Origin: Candidatus Bathyarchaeota archaeon
Lineage (GTDB): Archaea > Thermoproteota > Bathyarchaeia > TCS64
Reading direction: 5' to 3'
DNA length: 18,676 nt
Assembly: GCA_030669135.1 (NCBI GenBank)
Contig: DAOVEE010000014.1
Span: forward strand, 1 to 18,676
A program made the position numbers and the translations under genes. The notes under the pieces were generated by a model. That model saw only the letters and a list, made by a program, of their open reading frames with translations. It made no database searches and was not told the origin of the DNA. Position 1 is the first letter of the stretch. Each line of letters begins with the position of its first letter. Shown here piece by piece: positions 12,644-18,676 of the stretch.

Positions 12644-13560
12644 CTCATAACCACCTTCGCCAGGAAGAAGCCCTGTGTATGTGTGATGTTCGGCCAGAAC
12701 CTGTGGCATTTTGAGATCTCTTCACTAAGTCGCTGACCGAAAACCTCTGTCAGACCCTTTTCCCCTGGCCCGTCTATCTCTTCGAGGGTGACTTCGTGGT
12801 TGCTTAACAGCCACTCCATGTTGAGCTCGTTCTCCTCGGGTTCGAGTGAACATGTGGCGTAGAGAAGGGTACCCTCGGGCTCCAGGTGTCTCACGACCGC
12901 GGTCAGCAGCCTACGCTGAGTCTCCGCGTTCCTGTGTACGTCCTCGATGCTTCTCTTCCTGAACCAACCAGGGTCGGTGATGTAGTTGCCGGAGCACGGC
13001 GCGTCGAGGAGCACCTTGCTGAACCTGGTTCCCAGATCAAGGCTGGTGACGTCGCCGTGGTACACGAGGCCGTTCTCGACGCCGCAGCGTTCAAGGTTGT
13101 TCTCCAAGGCGTAGACGCGCCTCCTGTCGACGTCCACCGCGTACAGCAGCCCCTTGTTCCCCATGTAGGCGGCGATCTGTGTGGTCTTGCCGCCCGGCGC
13201 CGCGCACATGTCAAGAACCACGTCGCCGGCGTTCGGCGCCAGCGTCTGGGTCGCGAACTGGGAGGCTGTTTCCTGGAGGCTGTAGAGTCCCAGCAGATAC
13301 TCTATGGAGGCGCCCAGGCTGAACCCTGATTTCTCGACGACGTAGCCGTGGTCAAGGTACGGCACCCTGGTGAGTTTGACGCCGAGGCTCGTAAGCGTCT
13401 CCATGATCTCGGCATCGGAGGTCTTGATGGTGTTCACGCGGATGGCTTTGGGTGTCTTCTCGTCGCCCGTGAGGCGGTGCCCAAGCATACGGTAACGGTC
13501 CAAGAAGAACTGCTTGCCTGTCTCCTCCCTCGACACAACCAACGTTCGGCTCCACGCCAT
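12640..13560 (-). CDS. NSUN/RsmB-family RNA (cytosine-5) methyltransferase
   Basis: A 306-residue SAM-dependent m5C RNA methyltransferase. Conserved motifs are in order: the N-terminal RVNTIK (41-46); YSLQETASQ (93-101); the SAM-binding loop VLDMCAAPGGKTTQIA (115-130); acidic AVDVDRRR (141-148); motif IV LLDAPCSGN (184-192, Cys189 for product release); and motif VI LLYATCSLEPEENE (232-245, with Cys237 the expected nucleophile). It is compact and ends after the TQGFFLAKV core, without a fused PUA domain, which instead is the next gene. The RNA target (tRNA or rRNA) is not determined. ATG 13560 (MAWSR) lies close to the divergent P1 peptidase gene; TATA-like CTTAAGG (around 13582) sits between them. 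Confidence 0.92.
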   Translation of the reverse strand: MAWSRTLVVSREETGKQFFLDRYRMLGHRLTGDEKTPKAIRVNTIKTSDAEIMETLTSLGVKLTRVPYLDHGYVVEKSGFSLGASIEYLLGLYSLQETASQFATQTLAPNAGDVVLDMCAAPGGKTTQIAAYMGNKGLLYAVDVDRRRVYALENNLERCGVENGLVYHGDVTSLDLGTRFSKVLLDAPCSGNYITDPGWFRKRSIEDVHRNAETQRRLLTAVVRHLEPEGTLLYATCSLEPEENELNMEWLLSNHEVTLEEIDGPGEKGLTEVFGQRLSEEISKCHRFWPNITHTQGFFLAKVVMR

Positions 13561-13608
13561 ATAAGGACTCTCAGAAACCTTAAGGGCTAATGGAGAGTAG
13601 ATGGAGGC

Positions 13609-14673
13609 ATGTCACGGATTAGGGCTAGAGAGTTAGGGGTAAAGCTGGGCACACTCCCCGTGGGAAAATATAACGCCATCACCGACGTGGAGGGGGTCGG
13701 CGTGGGGCACTCCACGCTCATCGAGGGCGACTCGGTCAGGACGGGGGTGACGGCCATCGTGCCGCACCAGGGGAACCTGTACGAGGAGAAGGTGACGGCG
13801 GCGGCGGACGTGCTCAACGGCTACGGCAAGACCGTGGGGCTCACCCAGATAAAGTTTGAGGGCAACATAGAGACGCCCGTGCTGCTAACCGAGACGCTGA
13901 ACACGTGGAAGGTGGCGGATGCATCCGTGGACTACTGGGAGCACGGCTACGGGTTCAAGCCCTTCAGCGTGAACACCGTGGTGGGGGAGACCAACGGCGG
14001 CTACCTCACCGACAACTACGGCAGGCACGTAGGCAGGGAGATGGTCTTCAAGGCGATAGATAAGGCCCGAAGCAGCGCTGGCATGGGAGCCGTTGAGGAG
14101 GGAAACGTCGGCGGAGGCACCCCCATGACGGGCTACGGCTTCAAGGGAGGCATAGGAACCTCGTCGAGGCTGGTGGGCGACGCGGCAGTCGGCGTCATGG
14201 TCCAACTGAACTGCGGCCGCAAGGAGGACCTGATGATAGCGGGGGCGCCTGTGGGGAAAGAGGTCCCCATACCGGAGAAGCCTGAGAGTGGCCCCGGGAA
14301 CAGCATCATGATGATAGTGGCCACCAACGTGGCTCTGGACTCGCGGCAGCTCTGGAAGGTGGCGAAGAGGACCGCCATGGGCCTCGCCAGGACAGGCTCC
14401 TTCAGCGGCAACAGCAGCGGCGACTTCACCATAGCCTTCACGACCGGGAGACTAGGGATGGAGGAGTACAACGATTCTTACCCAGCGCTGACGCTGCTGA
14501 GCCGGGAAGGCGTCCTGAGCCCTCTCTACCTGGCCACCGTCGAGGCGACGGAGGAGGCGATAATAAACGCACTCTTCAAGGCCGAGACCATGACCGGGTT
14601 CAACGGAAACGTACGGCACGCGCTGCCCCTGAACGAGACCAAAAAAATTCTGGAGAAGTACAGCAGAATCTAG
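13609..14673 (+). CDS. P1 (S58) family L-aminopeptidase/D-esterase, DmpA-like
   Basis: A 354-residue member of the self-processing DmpA family, Ntn-type aminopeptidases that release N-terminal residues or act on beta-peptides and amides. Conserved stretches are YNAITDVEGVGVGHST (21-36), VGETNGGYLTD (125-135), GNVGGGTPMTGYGFKGGIGTSSR (165-187) and the processing region GLARTGSFSGNSSGDF (258-273). In DmpA the cleavage precedes a Ser in a G-S-G-D context that becomes the nucleophile. Here Ser270 in SS-GD is the likely equivalent, so the residue before the cleaved bond is Ser, not Gly. ATG 13609 is close to GGAGGC; a TATA-like CTTAAGG about 26 nt upstream suggests a leaderless message. It is followed by a T-run at 14684-14688. 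Confidence 0.9.
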   Translation: MSRIRARELGVKLGTLPVGKYNAITDVEGVGVGHSTLIEGDSVRTGVTAIVPHQGNLYEEKVTAAADVLNGYGKTVGLTQIKFEGNIETPVLLTETLNTWKVADASVDYWEHGYGFKPFSVNTVVGETNGGYLTDNYGRHVGREMVFKAIDKARSSAGMGAVEEGNVGGGTPMTGYGFKGGIGTSSRLVGDAAVGVMVQLNCGRKEDLMIAGAPVGKEVPIPEKPESGPGNSIMMIVATNVALDSRQLWKVAKRTAMGLARTGSFSGNSSGDFTIAFTTGRLGMEEYNDSYPALTLLSREGVLSPLYLATVEATEEAIINALFKAETMTGFNGNVRHALPLNETKKILEKYSRI

Positions 14674-14683
14674 TCTTTCCCAC

Positions 14684-14688
14684 TTTTT
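14684..14688 (+). terminator. T-run after the P1 peptidase gene
   Basis: CACTTTTTCA lies about 10 nt after the TAG stop, an oligo-T terminator candidate. The following gap to 14943 holds a small GC-rich hairpin (AGCCGC/GCGGCT, about 14760-14777) and the S9 promoter; no further gene is supported there. Confidence 0.35.
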
Positions 14689-14904
14689 CATGCGTTCACA
14701 TACTATGTTTGTTGCCCAGAAACTCCGTTAGAAACAGGGAGCCGTTTTGAGGGTCAGGGGAGCCGCGGAGCGGCGGCTGCATCGCCCCCACGGAGCCCCA
14801 CAGCATAGAGGTTAAGGTAGGAGCACGAGGAGGGCAGCCCACGTTCACGCATCGGTGACGCCGTGGAAACTATATCTGCGCCGCCGGAAGAGGTTCTAGC
14901 TGGC

Positions 14905-14911
14905 TTTTTAT
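14905..14911 (+). promoter_or_regulatory. TATA-like box of the S9 peptidase gene
   Basis: TTTTTAT (in GGCTTTTTATCC) is centred about 36 nt before ATG 14944, predicting a leader of about 10 nt. No good ribosome site is visible. Confidence 0.4.
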
Positions 14912-14943
14912 CCGTGGGAACCAACTCATTGACGTGACACTCT

Positions 14944-16908
14944 ATGGCTGATATGAAGCGCGTCAAGATAATGGATCTTGCTAAGATCAGGGCGGTCTCG
15001 TCCCCCCAGATATCCCCCGACGGGGGGAGCGCGGTCTTCGTCCACACGGTGATGGACTTCGAGAAGGACGAGTACCTGGGCGACCTCTGGATCGCCGACC
15101 TGGAGACCGGCGAGGCGAGGCAGTTCACCTCGGGGCGTCGGAAGGACGGGAACCCCCGGTGGAGCCCAGACGGCAAACGCATACTGTTCACCTCGAAGCC
15201 CCCCGCCAAGGAGGATGAGGAGAAGAAGAAGGCCCAGCTCTACGTCATCGACGTGGACGGCGGCGAGGCCAGGCAGCTCACGGACCTGGAGAAGGGCGTG
15301 GAAGGCCCAAGGTGGAGCCCAGACGGTAAGCGCATCCTGTTCCTCAGCGACGTGGAGCGCGTGGACAGGGGCGAGAGCGACGTCAAGGTCATAGACCGCC
15401 TCGTCTACAAGTTCGACGGCAGGGGCTTCTTCGAGAACCTTCGGAAACACCTCTTCACGGTGTCCGCGAAGGGAGGCAAACCCAAGCAGGTCACCGAGGG
15501 AGAGTACGACGTGGCGAACGCAGAGTGGATGAGCGACGGCGGGAGCATCGTCTTCGTAGGCAACCTGGAGCCCGACGCCGACCTTGTGCGCCGCTACTAC
15601 CTCTACGAGGTGGACGCCAAGGGAGGGGAGCCCGTCCAGCTCACCGAGACGCTGATGAGCATAAGCGGCGTCTCGCCACACCCGGAGGAGAGGCTCGTCG
15701 CGTTCACGGGCCACGACTACGGCCGCGGCTCAGGCTCCAACAGCGACGTCTGGACGCTCAGTGAAGGCGGGGAGCCCGTGAACCTCACCTCCGGCTTCGA
15801 CCAGGACCTTGGCACCAAGCTCAGCAGCGACATTAGGGTCAGCAGCCCGGGCACCATGCCGGCGTGGTGTTGCGACCACCTCTACTTCACCAGCACCTAC
15901 GACGGCGACTCCTGGCTCTACAGGGTGCATAGAGACGGTGGCGACGTGGAGAAGGTGCTCGGAGGCAGGGACCACAGCGTCGAGTCATTCACTGTCAACG
16001 AGGACGGCAAGGTAGCGTACACCGTTCTACAGACAACGAAGCCGATGGAGCTGTGGAGCTGGGACGGCGAGAAACCCAGGCAGGTAACCGACCTTAACAG
16101 GGACTACCTCAAGAAGACGGAGGTGACGCCCCACGAGGAGTTCACCTTCACCAGCGACGCGGGGCACACGGTGCAGGGCTGGCTCATGAAGCCCCCCGGC
16201 TTCGACGCCTCGAAGATGTACCCGCTGATACTCCACATCCACGGCGGCCCCAGGGGCGCCTACGGGAACAGCTTCCTCCACGAGTTTCAGGTCCTCGCCG
16301 CCCAGGGCTGGGCCGTCATGTACATAAACCCGTGGGGCAGCGGCGGCTACAGCGAGGAGTACCAGGCGGCGCTGCCGGGCCACTACTTCGAGCAGGACTA
16401 CGACGACCTCATGAAGGCTGTGGACGTGGTCATGGAGAGGAACCCCTGGGTGGACGCGGGGAGGCTGGGGGTGACGGGGGGCAGCTACGGCGGCGTGATG
16501 ACCAACTGGATCATCACTCACACCGACAGGTTCGCCGCGGCGGTGACGCTTCGAAGCATAACCAACTGGGTCACGTTCTTCGGCGTATCGGACATCGGCT
16601 GGACCTTCGGGAAGACCGAGCTGGGGGGCGTCCCGTGGGAGATGGAGGACGTGTTCATGGAGAAGAGCCCCATCAGGCACGTCGCCAACGTGAAGACGCC
16701 CACCATGATCATACACAGCGAGGAGGACTACAGGTGCCCCATGGAGCAGGCCGAGCAGCTGTTCACAGCCCTCAAGGTCCTGGGCGTGGACGCCGAGCTC
16801 ATAAGGTTCCCCGGGGAGAGCCACGAGCTCAGCCGCGGAGGCAAGCCCAAACACCGCAGGGAGCGGCTGGAGCACATGGTGCGCTGGTTCAAGAAGTACC
16901 TCGACTAG
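14944..16908 (+). CDS. S9 prolyl-oligopeptidase family peptidase (acylaminoacyl-peptidase-like)
   Basis: A 654-residue serine peptidase. The N-terminal ~380 residues form a TolB/WD40-like beta propeller, with repeats such as SPQISPDGG, RWSPDGKRILF (twice) and AEWMSDGGSIVF. The C-terminal alpha/beta hydrolase (about 400-654) has HIHGGPRGAYG (oxyanion region), the nucleophile elbow TGGSYGG (Ser514), HSEEDYRCP (Asp595) and PGESHELS (His627), in correct S-D-H order and spacing. The VPWEM and HRRERLEHMVRWFKKYL ends are typical of acylaminoacyl peptidases or dipeptidyl-peptidase-like archaeal enzymes. There is no signal peptide, so it should degrade short peptides in the cytoplasm. It runs convergent to the antiporter gene with a 42-nt gap. 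Confidence 0.94.
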   Translation: MADMKRVKIMDLAKIRAVSSPQISPDGGSAVFVHTVMDFEKDEYLGDLWIADLETGEARQFTSGRRKDGNPRWSPDGKRILFTSKPPAKEDEEKKKAQLYVIDVDGGEARQLTDLEKGVEGPRWSPDGKRILFLSDVERVDRGESDVKVIDRLVYKFDGRGFFENLRKHLFTVSAKGGKPKQVTEGEYDVANAEWMSDGGSIVFVGNLEPDADLVRRYYLYEVDAKGGEPVQLTETLMSISGVSPHPEERLVAFTGHDYGRGSGSNSDVWTLSEGGEPVNLTSGFDQDLGTKLSSDIRVSSPGTMPAWCCDHLYFTSTYDGDSWLYRVHRDGGDVEKVLGGRDHSVESFTVNEDGKVAYTVLQTTKPMELWSWDGEKPRQVTDLNRDYLKKTEVTPHEEFTFTSDAGHTVQGWLMKPPGFDASKMYPLILHIHGGPRGAYGNSFLHEFQVLAAQGWAVMYINPWGSGGYSEEYQAALPGHYFEQDYDDLMKAVDVVMERNPWVDAGRLGVTGGSYGGVMTNWIITHTDRFAAAVTLRSITNWVTFFGVSDIGWTFGKTELGGVPWEMEDVFMEKSPIRHVANVKTPTMIIHSEEDYRCPMEQAEQLFTALKVLGVDAELIRFPGESHELSRGGKPKHRRERLEHMVRWFKKYLD

Positions 16909-16950
16909 CCTCTCCTCAACCTTTTCACACTTATCTGAATACGTGGCGCG

Positions 16951-18258
16951 TCAAGTTACCCTGTTCCCAGCATCTTCCCCCTCTTCTGGCTCGTCATCCT
17001 CGGTCTTGGGCAAGGCTTCACGAGAAATCGAGTTCAGCTGACGCTTCGCGAGAAACGGCGACACAGTCGAGTTGTAGATCAAGGAGACGAGGACAATGGG
17101 GATGCATATGTTCGTGAAGACATCCGGGTCTGAGAAGAAGAGGCCGGTCGGGTCGTACTTGACGGGGAACTGGCTCAGCACAAGGGTGCCGGCGCCCTGG
17201 ATAAAGATCAGCCTCGTGACGATGAGCTCCCTGTCCCCGAAACCGTGGATCTTCCCGACCACCGTCACCACGACGAATCGCACGACGATTATGAGCGCCG
17301 AGACCATGAGCCCCATCATGAAGCTCTCCACGCTGGGCGTCATCACGAGACCGAGGTAGACGAAGAAGAGGGCCTTGATCAGGAAGGTGAGCTCGTCGTG
17401 GTAGTCCCTGAGCTTCCTCCTGTCGATCCTGGCTCTCCTCCCCAGCCCCAGGCTCCTGGTCACGAAGCCGAAGTTCATCAAAGTGAAGCCCACCAAGAAC
17501 ACGGAGATAGGTCCACCGCCTCCGCCGCTGACCCACTCAGCGAACACATACACCGGGAACAAGGCGGCGATGGTCATCATATAGTTGAGGGGCCTGTCCC
17601 TGAGCCTTGACAGCGTCTCGCCCCAGATGAGCCCGACCCCCGCCCCTAGGGTGACCGCAGTCAGCGACACGAAGAGTATATCCCTCGCCGCTGTTCTGGG
17701 CCCCGCACCGGTCAAAGTGGCCATCTCGATGAGGGTCAGCACCGCCACAACCCTGATGGGGTCACCCAGGGTGGACTCAAGCTGAAGCAGCGCCATGGAG
17801 TCCCCCCCATCCTTGAAGCCGCCGCTTATCGACGACACTAGGCTGCTCACCGAGACGCCGCGCATCCCCGCCACCATGGCCCCCAGCAGAAAGGCGTCGA
17901 CATGGCTGAAGGTCTCGGGCGCGAGGAGACGCAGGGAGCCCCCGGCGACCAACGTGATGGACAGGAAGCTCGCCACGGCCAGCCCCATCGCCCTCCAAGT
18001 GTTGCCGAGGAGCTCCTGCGCGTTGATGGAGATCCCGGTGCTGAAGCTGAACATGATGACGACGACGAGGAGCATGAGCTCGAATATGCCGCCGAACAGG
18101 GACTCGTCGAAGAAACCAAGTATGGGACCCATGAGTATGCCGAAGCCCAGAAGCCAGACGATGTCGGGTATCCTGGTGCGGTTGTAGAAGATGCCGGCGA
18201 TGTAAGCCAGTATGATGGTGAAGGAGGCGAGTAGAAGGATCTGCTCGGCGTTGATCAA
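16951..18258 (-). CDS. Divergent cation:proton antiporter-like membrane protein (CPA superfamily)
   Basis: A 435-residue protein with about 12-13 membrane segments and a short acidic cytoplasmic tail (TEDDEPEEGEDAG). The overall layout is that of NhaP/KefB-type antiporters: FSTGISINAQEL (71-82), an intramembrane motif ESTLGDP (161-167) at the position of the ESxxND motif, and a basic-residue helix VRFVVVTVVGK. The first unwound motif, usually TDP, is not evident; instead LGAMVAGMRGVSVSS (125-139) occupies the position. The ND dyad reads GD (Gly165, Asp166). Transport of Na+, K+ or another ion cannot be assigned. The start is TTG 18258, immediately after an in-frame stop, with GAGG about 9 nt upstream; no ATG is available near the first helix. 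Confidence 0.8.
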   Translation of the reverse strand: MINAEQILLLASFTIILAYIAGIFYNRTRIPDIVWLLGFGILMGPILGFFDESLFGGIFELMLLVVVIMFSFSTGISINAQELLGNTWRAMGLAVASFLSITLVAGGSLRLLAPETFSHVDAFLLGAMVAGMRGVSVSSLVSSISGGFKDGGDSMALLQLESTLGDPIRVVAVLTLIEMATLTGAGPRTAARDILFVSLTAVTLGAGVGLIWGETLSRLRDRPLNYMMTIAALFPVYVFAEWVSGGGGGPISVFLVGFTLMNFGFVTRSLGLGRRARIDRRKLRDYHDELTFLIKALFFVYLGLVMTPSVESFMMGLMVSALIIVVRFVVVTVVGKIHGFGDRELIVTRLIFIQGAGTLVLSQFPVKYDPTGLFFSDPDVFTNICIPIVLVSLIYNSTVSPFLAKRQLNSISREALPKTEDDEPEEGEDAGNRVT

Positions 18259-18330
18259 TCAGCTAACCCTCAATACTCATGTGGACTCGACACTGACGCT
18301 GTCTTTCTGTAGGCTATGAGGAGTGGTTTA

Positions 18331-18340
18331 GCATAAATTT
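18331..18340 (-). promoter_or_regulatory. TATA-like box of the antiporter gene
   Basis: The minus strand reads AAATTTATGC after a run of A. It is centred about 77 nt upstream of TTG 18258, so the leader would be about 50 nt, longer than elsewhere in the window. Confidence 0.3.
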
Positions 18341-18481
18341 TTTTTTCAGAACGGCTTCTTCTCCATTCAGTGTATCATTTAACCTTTTTTTTCACATATT
18401 AGCGTGGTTTTTTTATAAATAGAGAAAAAAAGTGTTTTCTATTAATTATTTACATTATGATAGGGGCAGATAAACAAATAC

Positions 18482-18510
18482 ATGAAGGTTTAAATACAAT
18501 GAGCCTTCAT
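18482..18510 (+). promoter_or_regulatory. Inverted repeat flanking the TATA box of the regulator gene
   Basis: ATGAAGG (18482-18488) and CCTTCAT (18504-18510) form a perfect 7-bp dyad with a 15-nt centre that contains the TATA-like TTTAAATAC (18489-18497). A protein bound here would block TBP or polymerase. The promoter drives the winged-helix gene at 18537, so autoregulation is likely but not shown. Confidence 0.6.
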
Positions 18511-18536
18511 TTATGCCTTGTCAGGTGACAGGTAAA

Positions 18537-18676
18537 ATGCCAATAACAGTTGACACGTCAGGCGAAGGACTTGCAATGGTACTGAAGGACTACCAAGAAG
18601 TAGCCCTCCGGTACCTCTGGCGTCTAGACGGCGGAGGCGCGAGCAGCCGCGACGTCTGGGTGCAGGTGAACGAAGA
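18537..18676 (+). CDS. Winged-helix transcriptional regulator (BlaI/MecI-like), C-terminus outside window
   Basis: Forty-six codons from ATG 18537 to the window edge. After a short N-terminal arm (PITVDTSGEG), the frame reads LKDYQEVALRYLW, then ASSRDVWVQVNE, matching the first helices of a BlaI/MecI/CopY-type or related archaeal winged-helix domain: a helix ending YLW, then the SR-DVW-V-VNE helix. The DNA-recognition helix and dimerisation part are missing. The start is supported by AGGTGA about 9 nt upstream (18524-18529) and a strong TATA-like box about 45 nt upstream. The dyad around this TATA box is a plausible operator for its own product. The family assignment is moderately sure; the target genes are unknown. 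Confidence 0.6.
   Translation, partial: MPITVDTSGEGLAMVLKDYQEVALRYLWRLDGGGASSRDVWVQVNE

Noticed and set aside
14926..16875. Long minus-strand frames opposite the S9 peptidase gene.
   Set aside because: They lie antisense to a complete, motif-verified gene and show the low-complexity composition of a mirror frame.
18419..18451. A/T-rich imperfect hairpin (AATAGAGAAAA ... TTTTCTATT) in the last gap.
   Set aside because: One bulge and only A/T-rich pairs in a very A/T-rich stretch; no neighbouring feature needs it.
1..18676. CRISPR arrays, insertion sequences, integrases or prophage genes.
   Set aside because: No regularly spaced direct repeats, transposase or integrase motifs were seen on either strand.

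Overview
The window looks archaeal. Many genes have an A/T-rich TATA-like box about 25-35 bp upstream of a start codon with little or no leader. Stretches of T in place of classical stem-loop terminators follow several genes. The protein set (split NSUN-type RNA methyltransferase plus PUA protein, DUF6754-type membrane protein, ferritin-like protein, many peptidases) fits an uncultured, peptide-degrading archaeon, possibly Bathyarchaeia-like. That placement is inference; no rRNA or marker gene is present.

Layout. 1-1791 (minus): a three-gene cluster of membrane proteins of unknown function, centred on a DUF6754-like protein and lower in GC than the rest of the window. 2127-6915: two tandem M20D amidohydrolase paralogues (minus). 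Between them lie a divergent ferritin-like gene (plus), a type II tRNA-like gene with an odd anticodon (minus), and an aspartoacylase/succinylglutamate desuccinylase-like gene whose start overlaps the end of the second amidohydrolase (ATGA). 7046-7621: an MntP-type manganese exporter, overlapping tail to tail with a nitroreductase. 7613-8991: nitroreductase and HD-domain hydrolase (minus). 9046-9453: a DUF3795 cysteine-rich protein (plus), overlapping tail to tail with an MFS transporter (minus). The transporter is preceded by an unannotated 44-codon ORF that ends on its start codon. 10972-13560 (minus): NSUN methyltransferase, PUA-like protein (GTGA overlap) and an exported thioredoxin-CcdA/DsbD fusion. 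13609-16908 (plus): a DmpA-type P1 aminopeptidase and an S9 prolyl-oligopeptidase-type peptidase. 16951-18258 (minus): a divergent cation/proton antiporter-like protein. 18537-end (plus): the start of a winged-helix regulator with a dyad around its TATA box.

Taken together, the middle and right of the window are rich in peptide/amide hydrolases (two M20D, AspA/AstE-like, P1, S9) plus transport and redox functions, consistent with amino-acid or peptide catabolism. The least explained parts are the DUF6754 cluster, the tRNA-like gene with its inverted partial copy, the small ORF before the MFS gene, and the antiporter that lacks its family's usual ion-site motifs.
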